Source: Prauserella muralis (lineage in GTDB: Bacteria > Actinomycetota > Actinomycetes > Mycobacteriales > Pseudonocardiaceae). From it: DNA of 64,000 bases. This document shows, piece by piece, positions 50,601 to 59,056 of this stretch (position 1 is its first letter; each line of letters begins with the position of its first letter). The notes under the pieces are model-generated. The model did not search any database and was not told the origin of the DNA. It saw nothing but the letters and a program-made list of their open reading frames with translations. The position numbers and the translations under genes are program-made. The stretch is taken from NCBI RefSeq assembly GCF_003202285.1, contig NZ_MASW01000001.1, positions 1,827,681-1,891,680 on the forward strand, in the 5' to 3' direction.

Positions 50601-51204
50601 GCGCGGGCAGCAGGCGCTCGTCGTCGCGCGCGGCCCTGGCCACCTCCCGCAGCGCCATGATCTCCGGATCGCGCTGCGCCGGGTCGCCCAGCCGCCCGCC
50701 TGCCAGCACGTCGTGGAACACGATCACGCCACCAGGGCGCAGCAGCTGCACACCCTGGTCGAAGTAGCCGGGGTACTCCAGCCGCGCCCCGTCCGCGAAC
50801 ACCAGGTCGTAGCCGCCCGAGGTGAGCCGGGGCAGCACGTCGAGCGCCCTGCCCACGATCAGCCGCATGCGGCCCGCGGCGAACCCGGCGTCGAGAAAGG
50901 TCCTGCGCGCGGCGCGGTGGAACTCCGGCTCGAGGTCGATCGTGGTGAGCACGCCGTCGGGGGCCATGCCGCGCAGCAGGCACAGCCCGCTCACGCCGGC
51001 GCCGGTTCCGATCTCCACCACCGCTCTGGCCTGCAGCGACGCCGCCAGCAGGCTGAGTGCGGCCCCGGTCGCGGCCGACACCGGCTCGCAGCCGAGATCC
51101 TCGGCGCGGGCCCGCGCGGCGGCCAGCGTCTCGTCGTCGGGCAGGTAGCCCTCGATGAAGTCACCGAGATCGACCGGTCCCGTGATGTGCGTCTCGGAGT
51201 TCAC
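50524..51204 (-). CDS. O-methyltransferase (Rv1220c-like)
   Basis: 226 aa, GTG start. Class I SAM-dependent O-methyltransferase (family 3): GCEPVSAATGAALSLLAASL, motif I VVEIGTGAGVSGLCLLRGMA, LTTIDLEPEFHRAARRTFLD, YDLVFADGARLEYPGYFDQG and LLRPGGVIVFHDVLAGGRL. Substrate unknown. It diverges from sigE, the same order as Rv1220c-sigE in M. tuberculosis. Its last 25 codons are antisense to the end of the MFS gene. Confidence 0.92.
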   Translation of the reverse strand: MNSETHITGPVDLGDFIEGYLPDDETLAAARARAEDLGCEPVSAATGAALSLLAASLQARAVVEIGTGAGVSGLCLLRGMAPDGVLTTIDLEPEFHRAARRTFLDAGFAAGRMRLIVGRALDVLPRLTSGGYDLVFADGARLEYPGYFDQGVQLLRPGGVIVFHDVLAGGRLGDPAQRDPEIMALREVARAARDDERLLPALIPVGSGLLAAAVNSSSAPPAPARW

Positions 51205-51260
51205 GCGCAGAGGTTAGCCGACCAGCGCCGCGACGAGGCCCAACCACGCTCGGACACGCT

Positions 51261-51356
51261 TCTCAGGCTGCTCTCAGCCCGGTCTCACTAGAACCATAAG
51301 GAAACGGGGAACACTTCGTCTCAGGAACGGGAACACCTCGTGCGGTCGGCGCGTTG
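51261..51356 (+). promoter_or_regulatory. sigE control region: three TCTCA direct repeats and an ECF-type promoter
   Basis: TCTCAG at 51261-51266, TCTCAG at 51272-51277 and TCTCAC at 51283-51288 recur every 11 nt, as in a response-regulator site (MprA-type boxes precede sigE in mycobacteria). Downstream, GGGAAC (51329-51334) and CGTTG (51352-51356) are separated by 17 nt, the SigE-type -35/-10 pattern. A second GGGAACACTTCGT at 51307-51319 is a direct repeat of GGGAACACCTCGT at 51329-51341, 22 nt apart. Confidence 0.65.
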
Positions 51357-51385
51357 AGGTGATGAAGGTTAAGGGGGACAGGCCG

Positions 51386-52024
51386 ATGGAGGTGCCTTCG
51401 CTGGCTCGCAACAGCGTGCAGAGCGCGCCGATACCGACCGGGCAGGACGCGGGCGAACCCACCGTGGTGAGCGCCGCCGACGGGCACGACGACGCGGCGT
51501 GGACGCCGCCGACCTGGGACGAGGTCGTGCGCGAGCACGCCGACCGGGTCTACCGCCTTGCCTATCGCCTCACCGGCAACACCCACGACGCCGAGGACCT
51601 CACGCAGGAGACCTTCATCCGCGTGTTCCGCTCGCTCGCGTCGTACAAGCCGGGTACGTTCGAGGGCTGGCTGCACCGCATCACCACCAACCTGTTCCTG
51701 GACATGGCACGCCGCCGCTCGCGCGTGCGCATGGAGGGGCTGCCCGAGGACACCGACCGCATCGTCGGTGACGACCCGAGCCCCGAGCAGGTGTACTCCG
51801 AGACACACCTGGACCCGGACCTGCAGGCCGCGCTCGACGACCTGCCGCCCGAGTTCCGTGCCGCCGTGGTGCTGTGTGACGTCGAAGGGCTGTCGTACGA
51901 GGAGATCGGCGCGACCCTTGGCGTTAAGCTCGGCACCGTGCGCAGCAGGATTCACCGGGGCAGGCAGGCGCTGAAGGCTTCACTCGAGCGCAGGCGAGCG
52001 CTCAAGCAGGAGGCCACCGTATGA
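51386..52024 (+). CDS. sigE: ECF RNA polymerase sigma factor SigE
   Basis: 212 aa from the ATG at 51386 (AAGGGGGA 7 nt upstream; GTG 51359 and ATG 51362 are in frame). Sigma region 2 ([56 protein letters not shown]) and region 4 ([40 protein letters not shown]) are complete. It directs the envelope-stress regulon. Coupled to the anti-sigma factor by a 4-nt overlap (ATGA), with htrA and tatB following, as in Rv1221-Rv1224. A SigE-type promoter upstream suggests positive autoregulation. Confidence 0.96.
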   Translation: MEVPSLARNSVQSAPIPTGQDAGEPTVVSAADGHDDAAWTPPTWDEVVREHADRVYRLAYRLTGNTHDAEDLTQETFIRVFRSLASYKPGTFEGWLHRITTNLFLDMARRRSRVRMEGLPEDTDRIVGDDPSPEQVYSETHLDPDLQAALDDLPPEFRAAVVLCDVEGLSYEEIGATLGVKLGTVRSRIHRGRQALKASLERRRALKQEATV

Positions 52025-52734
52025 GCCAGAACCGGGGATGGGGGCTCCCCGAGTCGCACTTGTTGCCGGACGCCGTGGTGGCGTTCGTGGACAACGAGCT
52101 GTCACTCGGCGCCCACGAGCGCGCCGCCGCGCACGTCGCCCGCTGTCCTGCCTGTGCCGCGGAGGTCACCGCGCAGCGCCAGGCCAGGGCCGCGGTTCAG
52201 CGTGCCCAGTCGCCCTCGATCTCACCCGGGTTCCTCGCCAGCCTGTGCTCCATCCCGGAGCACACCGACGTCTCCACGACGCCCGACAACCTCGCGATCA
52301 GCGAGGACGGGCAGTTCGTGACCATCCAGCGGCCCGACCGCGTGGCCGGCCTGCGCGGGGAACTGCCCGCCGCGCCGCTCGGCAGCTCGGCCCCGCTGGG
52401 CACCTCTCCCGCCGTGCTCGGCAGCTCCGCACGTCTCGGCGGCGCGCGGCGCCGTGCCGCCCAGGGCGCGGGCGTGGTCGTCTCCGGACTGGTGCTGAGC
52501 GCGCTCGCGCTGGTCGCCACCTCCAGTGGCGGCGGCACGGCGGGCGGCGAGGTCGGCACCGAGGAGCGCAACGGCCCACCGCCCGCGGGCGTGCTGCGGG
52601 CCCAGTTCAACGCCCCGGCCACCACGACGACCGCGGTCCCCACCCGCACCGCCGCGGCACAGACCCGCTCGGGCACACCGGCACCGGCCATGACCTCCAC
52701 CAGCGAGCCCGCGCCGCTGGTAGGCCCACGGTGA
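52021..52734 (+). CDS. rseA: Anti-sigma E factor RseA (zinc-binding, ZAS type)
   Basis: 237 aa. The N-terminal anti-sigma domain holds the HX3CX2C zinc motif in [18 protein letters not shown], preceded by the helix [21 protein letters not shown] hydrophobic stretch at about 153-170 ([20 protein letters not shown]) could be a membrane helix, followed by a Thr/Ala/Pro-rich tail that would be outside. It binds and silences SigE until stress. The stretch [20 protein letters not shown] before the helix is a small internal repeat. Confidence 0.93.
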   Translation: MSQNRGWGLPESHLLPDAVVAFVDNELSLGAHERAAAHVARCPACAAEVTAQRQARAAVQRAQSPSISPGFLASLCSIPEHTDVSTTPDNLAISEDGQFVTIQRPDRVAGLRGELPAAPLGSSAPLGTSPAVLGSSARLGGARRRAAQGAGVVVSGLVLSALALVATSSGGGTAGGEVGTEERNGPPPAGVLRAQFNAPATTTTAVPTRTAAAQTRSGTPAPAMTSTSEPAPLVGPR

Positions 52735-52818
52735 CTTCACCGGGGTGACGGCAGAATCGGACTCTGAGACCGGCGCGTAGGGTCGCGTCGAGCATCCGTT
52801 GACGCCGTCATCCGGGGA

Positions 52819-54351
52819 ATGATGAACCAGCCACCGAACTCGCAGTCCAGGGAGGACTCCGGCGAACAGCGGCTCCGGCCGCGACCCATCGCCCGTCCTC
52901 CCGTGGATCCGGCGCAGGCCGCCACCTTCGGCAGGCCACGCGGGGTGGAAGGCGCGTTCGACAGGCTCCACACCCCCGACCCGGCACGCGGCAACGGCGG
53001 CCTGCCGTCGGCTCCGCCCACGCCGGAGTCACTGGCCGAGGCCTTCGGCAGGCCACCCGGCGCGAACGACATCGTCCTGCAGCGTCCCGACGGCGACACC
53101 GGCGCCCCCGCCGCGGCGGAACCCGAGGAGCCCCTGTGGTCGTCCGAGGGCGACCCGTGGCGTGATCCCGGCGCCGGTGCGGTGCTGGGAGGGCCTGCCG
53201 TGCCCGCCGAGGACGACCGCGACAAGGACGGCGAGCGGCAGCCGGGCCCGCTGCTCAGCCTGCCCGAGGTGCTGTTCGGCCGCCGCGTCAAGCCCACCGC
53301 GCTGGCCCTGCTCGGCGTGGTCGCCCTGCTCGTCGGCGCCGCGGGCGGGCTCGTCGGGTGGGCCGTGGCCAGCGCAGGCGACTCGCTGACCGGCGAGCTG
53401 AACATCGCCGAAGCCGAGGCGGGCAAGGAGCGGCCGGCAGGCTCCATCGCCGACATCGCCAACCGCGTCGCGCCCGCCGTCGTCTCGATCGAGGTGAAGT
53501 CGGGCCAGTCCGGTGGCGTGGGCTCGGGCGTGGTCATCGACCGGCAGGGCTACATCGTCACCAACAACCACGTCGTCGCCCAGGCCGCGCGCGACGAACA
53601 GGCCGAGATCACGGCCGTGTTCATCGACGGCACCCGGTCGAGGGCCCAGATCGTCGGCACCGACCCGAAGACCGACCTCGCCGTGATCAAGGTCAACGTG
53701 TCGAATCCCGTGGTGATCGAGGTGGGCAAGTCGGCCGACCTGGCGCCGGGTGACTCGGTGATCGCGGTCGGCTCGCCCTTCGGCCTGGAGAACACCGTCA
53801 CCGAGGGCATCGTCAGCGCGCTGAACAGGCCGGTCACCGCTCCGGGGGAGAACGGCGACCCGGCGGTGACCTACGACGCCATCCAGACCGACGCCGCGAT
53901 CAACCCGGGCAACTCGGGCGGCGCGCTGGTGGACTCCCGTGGTGCCCTCGTCGGCATCAACTCGATGATCCGCACGGTCGGCAGCAACGACGGCGAGGGC
54001 GGCAGCATCGGCCTCGGCTTCGCCATCCCCGTCGACCAGGTCATCAAGATCAGCGAGGCGCTCATCCGCACCGGTGAGGTCAAGCACGCCGAGCTCGGCG
54101 TCAACGCCTCCTCGGTGGCCGCCAACACCTCCGAGGGCGCCCAGGTGCAGAACGTCGTCGGCGGCGGGCCCGCCGCGAAGGCGGGCATCGCCGAGGGCGA
54201 CGTCATCACCAAGGTCGGCGACCGGCAGGTGCGCAACGCCGCCGAGCTGACCGTCGCGGTGCGCGAGCACGACATCGGTGACGTCGTGCCGGTGCGGCTG
54301 GTCCGCGACGGGCGTCCGTTTACGGTCGACGTCACCTTGGGTTCAGACTGA
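52819..54351 (+). CDS. htrA: HtrA-like serine protease (S1C, PDZ)
   Basis: 510 aa (ATG 52819; ATG 52822 equally good). A cytoplasmic proline-rich N-terminus of about 155 residues, one transmembrane helix at about 159-181 (LALLGVVALLVGAAGGLVGW), then a trypsin-like domain with catalytic His251 (VTNNHVVAQA), Asp286 (KTDLAVIKVN) and Ser366 (NPGNSGGALVDS), and a C-terminal PDZ domain (AELGVNASSVAANTSEGAQV, VGDRQVRNAAELTVAV). It degrades or refolds damaged extracytoplasmic proteins. It follows rseA by 84 nt; the gap shows no clear terminator. Confidence 0.96.
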   Translation: MMNQPPNSQSREDSGEQRLRPRPIARPPVDPAQAATFGRPRGVEGAFDRLHTPDPARGNGGLPSAPPTPESLAEAFGRPPGANDIVLQRPDGDTGAPAAAEPEEPLWSSEGDPWRDPGAGAVLGGPAVPAEDDRDKDGERQPGPLLSLPEVLFGRRVKPTALALLGVVALLVGAAGGLVGWAVASAGDSLTGELNIAEAEAGKERPAGSIADIANRVAPAVVSIEVKSGQSGGVGSGVVIDRQGYIVTNNHVVAQAARDEQAEITAVFIDGTRSRAQIVGTDPKTDLAVIKVNVSNPVVIEVGKSADLAPGDSVIAVGSPFGLENTVTEGIVSALNRPVTAPGENGDPAVTYDAIQTDAAINPGNSGGALVDSRGALVGINSMIRTVGSNDGEGGSIGLGFAIPVDQVIKISEALIRTGEVKHAELGVNASSVAANTSEGAQVQNVVGGGPAAKAGIAEGDVITKVGDRQVRNAAELTVAVREHDIGDVVPVRLVRDGRPFTVDVTLGSD

Positions 54352-54400
54352 CGGGGTACTCTTGTCCGCAGCGGGTTCGAGGGCGCGGAGGTAAGAGCAG

Positions 54401-54829
54401 GTGTTCGAAAGCATCGGCTGGGGCGAGATCCTGGTCCTACTTGTCGCCGCGCTGTTCATTCTCGGTCCCGAGCGGCTGCCCGAGGCGGCGGCCTGGCTCG
54501 GGCGGAGCATGCGGAAGGTACGGGACTTCGCCACGGGTGCGCGGCAGCAGCTGCGCGACGAGATGGGTCCCGAGTACGAGGAGTTCCGCAAGCCGATCGA
54601 GGACCTGCGCCAGCTGCGCAACTTCGACCCGCGGCGCGCCGTGACCCAGCACCTGTTCGACGGTGATCCCGACCCGCTGGGCCTGGACAACATCAACGGC
54701 ACCGGCAACGGGCACTCCAACGGCACCAACGGCACCGCCAAGCCGAACGGCTACCCGGCGACCAGCCCGGCGCAGGTCGAGCCGCTCAAGCCCGGGGAGA
54801 AGCCGCCGGTGGACCCGGACGCCACGTAA
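54401..54829 (+). CDS. tatB: Sec-independent protein translocase subunit TatB
   Basis: 142 aa, GTG start. N-terminal membrane helix and hinge [20 protein letters not shown] then [19 protein letters not shown], with the conserved Glu and GPERLP motif of TatB, followed by the amphipathic helix [18 protein letters not shown]. The tail contains [13 protein letters not shown], a low-complexity Asn-Gly stretch, and [12 protein letters not shown]. It works with TatA/TatC to export folded proteins. Placed after htrA as in M. tuberculosis Rv1224. Confidence 0.95.
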   Translation: MFESIGWGEILVLLVAALFILGPERLPEAAAWLGRSMRKVRDFATGARQQLRDEMGPEYEEFRKPIEDLRQLRNFDPRRAVTQHLFDGDPDPLGLDNINGTGNGHSNGTNGTAKPNGYPATSPAQVEPLKPGEKPPVDPDAT

Positions 54830-54881
54830 CCGCCCTGGCGCCCGGGCTCACGGCCGGCCCTGGTGATCCGATCAGTGCAGG

Positions 54882-56027
54882 TCAGCGGCCCGCCGGGGTC
54901 ACGTTCAGCATCATCCCCGCGAGCCCGCGCGCGCGGACCGACAGCTTCTCGGCGGCGGCCTTGAGCACCTGCGACGCTGCGGCGTCCGGCTCGGTGAGCA
55001 CCAACGGCGTGCCCGCGTCACCCTGCTCGCGCAGGCGCGGGTCGAGCGGAACCTGGCCGAGCAGCGGCACCTCGGCACCCACCGACTTGGACAGCGAGTC
55101 GGCCACCGTCTGCCCGCCGCCGGAGCCGAAGATCTCCATCCGCGAGCCGTCGGGTGCCTCGAACCACGACATGTTCTCGATGACGCCGGCCACCCGCTGC
55201 CGGGTCTGCAGCGCGATCGCGCCCGCCCGCTCGGCGACCTCGGCCGCCGCCTGCTGCGGCGTGGTGACCACGAGGATCTCGGCGTTGGGGATGAGCTGCG
55301 CCACCGAGATCGCGATGTCGCCGGTGCCCGGCGGCAGGTCGAGCAGCAGGACGTCCAGGTCGCCCCAGAACACGTCGGCGAGGAACTGCTGCAGCGCGCG
55401 GTGCAGCATCGGTCCCCGCCACACCACCGGGGTGTTGCCCGGCGTGAACATGCCGATCGAGATCACCTTCACGCCGTGGGCCTGCGGCGGCATGATCATC
55501 TTCTCGACCTTGGTGGGCGCCTCGCCGGAACCCAGCATGCGCGGCACGGAATGGCCGTAGATGTCGGCGTCGACGACGCCCACCGAAAGGCCCCGCTCGG
55601 CCATCGCGACCGCGAGGTTGACGGTGACGCTGGACTTGCCGACGCCGCCCTTGCCGGAGGCCACGCAGTACACGCGCGTCATCGAGCCCGGCTGGGCGAA
55701 CGGGATCACCGGCTCCTCGGCGTTGCCCCGCAGCTTCTGCCGCAGCTCGGTGCGCTGCTCGTCGCTCATCACGTCCAGCTCGACCCGCACGTCGGTGACG
55801 CCGGGCAGCTTCGACACGGCGCCGGTCGTGTCGCGGGTGATGGTCTCCTTGAGCGGGCAGCCCGCCACGGTGAGGTAGATGGCGACGGTCACCACACCGT
55901 CGTCGCCGATGGTGATGTCCTTCACCATGCCGAGTTCGGTGATCGGCTTGTGGATCTCCGGGTCCTGGACGCCGCCCAGCGCGGCGCGCACGTCCTCGAC
56001 ACTGGGGGTCTGTTGCGTGGTGGTCAC
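54882..56027 (-). CDS. mrp: Mrp/ApbC family iron-sulfur cluster carrier ATPase
   Basis: 381 aa. N-terminal MIP18/DUF59 domain (VRAALGGVQDPEIHKPITEL), then the Mrp/NBP35 ATPase with the deviant Walker A SGKGGVGKSSVTVNLAVAM, VGVVDADIYGHSVPRML, VWRGPMLHRALQQFLADVFW and LLLDLPPGTGDIAISVAQL. It carries and inserts Fe-S clusters in the cytoplasm. GTG start at 56027 overlaps the stop of the DUF1003 gene by 4 nt. It converges on tatB. Same place as Rv1229c. Confidence 0.95.
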   Translation of the reverse strand: MTTTQQTPSVEDVRAALGGVQDPEIHKPITELGMVKDITIGDDGVVTVAIYLTVAGCPLKETITRDTTGAVSKLPGVTDVRVELDVMSDEQRTELRQKLRGNAEEPVIPFAQPGSMTRVYCVASGKGGVGKSSVTVNLAVAMAERGLSVGVVDADIYGHSVPRMLGSGEAPTKVEKMIMPPQAHGVKVISIGMFTPGNTPVVWRGPMLHRALQQFLADVFWGDLDVLLLDLPPGTGDIAISVAQLIPNAEILVVTTPQQAAAEVAERAGAIALQTRQRVAGVIENMSWFEAPDGSRMEIFGSGGGQTVADSLSKSVGAEVPLLGQVPLDPRLREQGDAGTPLVLTEPDAAASQVLKAAAEKLSVRARGLAGMMLNVTPAGR

Positions 56028-56554
56028 TGCTCGGGCACCGACCTTCTGTCGCTGGCGGATGCGGTTGCTCTCCTCATGCTACGTGGCCGGGTTTCCAGGT
56101 CTTCGCGTAACTTGTCCAGCTCGGTCCGCAGGTAGTCGCGCGTGGCGACCTCCCCGATGGCGAGCCGCAGCGCCGCCAGCTCCCTGGCCAGGTACTCCGT
56201 GTCCGCCTTCGTCTGCGTCGCGCGCATCCGGTCCTCCTCCAGCGAGACCCGGTCGCGGTCGTCCTGCCGGTTCTGGGCCAGCAGGATGAGCGGCGCGGCA
56301 TAGGCGGCCTGCGTGGAGAACGCCAGGTTGAGCAGGATGAACGGGTAGGGGTCCCAGCGCAGCGTCACGGCCGTCAGGTTCAGCGTGATCCAGAGGATCA
56401 CCAGCAGCGTCTGCCAGAACAGGTACTTGCCGGTGCCGAGGAAGCGGGCCAGCCGCTCGGACACCCTGCCGAACGCCTCCGGGTCCAGGTTCAGCGCGAA
56501 CCGCCTCGGCTGCCGCGGCTGGTCGAGACGGCGGCGGGCGATCAGCTCAGGCAT
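56024..56554 (-). CDS. DUF1003 membrane protein (Rv1231c-like)
   Basis: 176 aa. The DUF1003 core is present: FGRVSERLARFLGTGKYLFW, then two membrane helices (QTLLVILWITLNLTAVTL and PFILLNLAFSTQAAYAAPLI) and the motif LLAQNRQDDRDRVSLEEDR. The C-terminal half is a charged helical region (LAALRLAIGEVATRDYLRTE). Function unknown; cyclic-nucleotide or Mg2+ links are speculative. It overlaps the MgtE-N/CBS gene by 8 nt and mrp by 4 nt, so the three form an operon. Confidence 0.9.
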   Translation of the reverse strand: MPELIARRRLDQPRQPRRFALNLDPEAFGRVSERLARFLGTGKYLFWQTLLVILWITLNLTAVTLRWDPYPFILLNLAFSTQAAYAAPLILLAQNRQDDRDRVSLEEDRMRATQTKADTEYLARELAALRLAIGEVATRDYLRTELDKLREDLETRPRSMRRATASASDRRSVPEQ

Positions 56555-57869
56555 GGTCGGCCTCCTCGGTTCGCGCCCGCGCGGGCGGCTCGGCTCCCAG
56601 ATCGCCCACGTCGTGCAGGCCGGTCTCGCGCCAGCCCTCGGGCAGCAGGTGGTCGAGCACGTCGTCCACGGTCACCGCCCCGAGCAGGTGGTCCTCGGCG
56701 TCCACCACCGGAGCGCACGCCAGGTTGTAGGCGGCGAAGTAGCGGGTGACCTCCGTCAGCGAGGCCGAGGGGCTGAGCGTGGGCAGGTCGGTGTCGGCGG
56801 CCGCCGCCACCAGCTCGGCGGGCGGATCGCGCAGCAACCGCTGGAAGTGCACGCAGCCGACGTAGCGCCCGGTGGGCGTGGCCGAGGGCGGCCTGCACAC
56901 GAACACCATGCTCGCCAGCGCCGGCGGCAGGTCGGGGTTGCGGATGTGGGCCAGCGCCTCGGCCACGGTCGCGTCCGGGGTGAGCACCACCGGCTCCGGC
57001 GTCATCAGCCCGCCCGCCGTGTCGGAGGAGTACTCCAGCAGCCGCCGCACCGGCCCCGACTCGTCGGGATGCATCAGCTCCAGCAGGCGGCTCTGCTCGG
57101 CGGGGTTGAGCTCGGAGAGCAGGTCGGCGGCGTCGTCGGGGTTCATCGCCTCGAGGATGTCGGCGGCACGCTCGTCGGCGAGGTAGGCCACCAGCTCCTT
57201 CTGGTCGTCCTCCGGCAGCTCCTCCAGCACGTCGGCGAGCCGCTCGTCGTCCATCGCGTCGGCCACCTCGTGCCTGCGCTTGAGCGGCAGGTCACGCAGG
57301 GTGGCAGCGACGTCGACCGCGCGCATCGTGTCGAACAGCATGAGCAGCTGCCCGGCACCCTGCACCTGTCCTGTGAGATCGGACAGCCCGAGGCCGGTGA
57401 TCTCGCCCCACGGCACCACGCGCAGCGCGGAGCGGCGCCTGCCGAGGCCGAAGGGGCCGCCGCGCTCGCGGATGGCGAGCTTGGCGAGCACCCAGTCGCG
57501 GGTGCGGGTGGGCTCCATCGCGGCGTCGACGACGGTCACCCGCGCTCCGGTCGAGGCGAGCGAGGCGCGCGCGTCGAACAGCTGGCCCAGCACCAGCACC
57601 TCGTTCGGGCGCTGGTGGAAGCGGCGCATGTTCACCGAACCGGTGGCCAGCGTCACCGCGTTCGGCTCGATGGCCGTGACCCGCAGCATGGGCACGAACA
57701 CGCGACGCCGGGTCGCCAGTTCCACCACCAGGCCCAGCACCCGGGGCGGCTGCTGGTCCAGCCGCAGCCCGGCGACGAGGTCGCGCACCTTGCCGATCGA
57801 CTCGCCGTCCGGGCCGAATACGGGCAGTCGGGCTAGCTGAGCTGCGAAGACCCGGTTCACGGCGGCCAT
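56547..57869 (-). CDS. MgtE N-terminal/CBS domain protein with PRC-barrel (Rv1232c-like)
   Basis: 440 aa. N-terminal PRC-barrel-like unit (ARLPVFGPDGESIGKVRDLV), a second such unit near residues 135-170, the MgtE intracellular N domain with its superhelical repeats (VDVAATLRDLPLKRRHEVAD, RLADVLEELPEDDQKELVAY, AADILEAMNPDDAADLLSEL) and two CBS domains (MTPEPVVLTPDATVAEALAH, GRYVGCVHFQRLLRDPPAEL, DHLLGAVTVDDVLDHLLPEG). No membrane helices, so it is not itself a Mg2+ channel; it may sense Mg2+ or nucleotides. First gene of the operon with DUF1003 and mrp. Confidence 0.9.
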   Translation of the reverse strand: MAAVNRVFAAQLARLPVFGPDGESIGKVRDLVAGLRLDQQPPRVLGLVVELATRRRVFVPMLRVTAIEPNAVTLATGSVNMRRFHQRPNEVLVLGQLFDARASLASTGARVTVVDAAMEPTRTRDWVLAKLAIRERGGPFGLGRRRSALRVVPWGEITGLGLSDLTGQVQGAGQLLMLFDTMRAVDVAATLRDLPLKRRHEVADAMDDERLADVLEELPEDDQKELVAYLADERAADILEAMNPDDAADLLSELNPAEQSRLLELMHPDESGPVRRLLEYSSDTAGGLMTPEPVVLTPDATVAEALAHIRNPDLPPALASMVFVCRPPSATPTGRYVGCVHFQRLLRDPPAELVAAAADTDLPTLSPSASLTEVTRYFAAYNLACAPVVDAEDHLLGAVTVDDVLDHLLPEGWRETGLHDVGDLGAEPPARARTEEADHA

Positions 57870-58105
57870 GGCACCACAGTAGGGAAGTCGGGCCCGCGAT
57901 GCGCGCCGGACACGGTGTGCGCCCGCCGGGCGTGCCGGGAGTCAGCCCGCGGCCCAGGCCGCGCCTTCGGCCCCTTCGCGCTCGGCGATCCGCCGCGCGA
58001 ACACCGGTGGAATGATCACAACGACCCCATTTCAGCAGGTTCAGCGCGCCATCGCCCGGGAGTACGATCCGGCACAGAGGGGACTCGCAACCCCGGGAGC
58101 CGACC

Positions 58106-58996
58106 ATGCTGGTAGAGATCCTGAGCACCGTGCTCGCGCTGGGCGCCGTCGGCCTCGCCGCCAGCGTCCGGGTCGTCAAACAGTACGAACGAGGCCTCGT
58201 GTTCCGCTTCGGCCGCGTGCATCGCGCGCCACGGGAACCGGGCCTGACGCTGATCGTTCCCGGCGTCGACCGGATGACGAAGGTGAACCTGCAGATCGTG
58301 ACCCTGCCGGTGCCCGCGCAGGACGGCATCACGCGCGACAACGTCACCGTGCGGGTCGACGCGGTCGTCTACTTCAAGGTCATCGACCCGGTGCAGGCGA
58401 TCGTCGGCGTGGAGAACTACCGGTTCGCGATGCTGCAGGTCGCGCAGGCCAGCCTGCGCCGCATCATCGGCGAGAGCGCGCTGGACGACCTGCTGTCGAA
58501 CCGGGAACGGCTCAACGAGGGCCTCGAGCTGATGATCGACAGCCCGGCGCTCGGCTGGGGCATCCACATCGACCGGGTCGAGATCAAGGACGTCGCCCTG
58601 CCCGAGGCGATGAAGCGCGCGATGTCGCGGCAGGCCGAGGCCGAGCGCGAGCGGCGCGGGCGCGTGATCGCCGCCGACGGTGAGCTGCAGGCGTCCGAGA
58701 AGCTCGCCGCGGCGGCCGCGAAGATGGCCGACACGCCCTCGGCGCTGCAACTGCGGCTGCTGGAGACCGTGGTGGAGGTGGCGGCGGAGAAGAACTCGAC
58801 GCTGGTACTGCCGTTCCCGGTGGAGCTGCTGCGCTTCCTCGACAAGGCCACCGCGTCCGGGACGGCGGTCCCCGCTGCGGGCGCCGCCGCGCCGCCGGTG
58901 CCGGAACAGACCCGGAACGACTCGAACGGGGCGGAGCGTGGCGCTGCCCACGGACCCTCGGCGGACGAGGCCGTCACCGGTCATACTCCTCGGTAG
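58106..58996 (+). CDS. SPFH/stomatin-like protein (slipin)
   Basis: 296 aa. N-terminal membrane hairpin (VEILSTVLALGAVGLAASVR), then the SPFH domain: VVKQYERGLVFRFGRVHRAP, GLTLIVPGVDRMTKVNLQIV, ITRDNVTVRVDAVVYFKVID and WGIHIDRVEIKDVALPEAMK, followed by the coiled coil (MSRQAEAERERRGRVIAADG). The tail is Ala/Pro-rich. It forms oligomeric membrane microdomain scaffolds. No NfeD/protease partner is adjacent. RBS GGGAG lies upstream of the ATG. Confidence 0.93.
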   Translation: MLVEILSTVLALGAVGLAASVRVVKQYERGLVFRFGRVHRAPREPGLTLIVPGVDRMTKVNLQIVTLPVPAQDGITRDNVTVRVDAVVYFKVIDPVQAIVGVENYRFAMLQVAQASLRRIIGESALDDLLSNRERLNEGLELMIDSPALGWGIHIDRVEIKDVALPEAMKRAMSRQAEAERERRGRVIAADGELQASEKLAAAAAKMADTPSALQLRLLETVVEVAAEKNSTLVLPFPVELLRFLDKATASGTAVPAAGAAAPPVPEQTRNDSNGAERGAAHGPSADEAVTGHTPR

Positions 58997-59056
58997 CCAC
59001 GTCGGCAGAGCCTCCGTTGCCCGGTGCCGGCGCCGACTCACGAAGGGGATTGACGC

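Noticed and set aside
52819-53300. Frameshift or fusion suspected from the long proline-rich N-terminus of HtrA
   Set aside because: Actinobacterial HtrA proteins normally have such a cytoplasmic extension before the membrane helix, and the frame is continuous.
57870-58105. Mg2+-responsive (M-box) leader for the MgtE-N/CBS gene
   Set aside because: No M-box core could be traced, and the protein lacks the channel domain that such leaders usually control.
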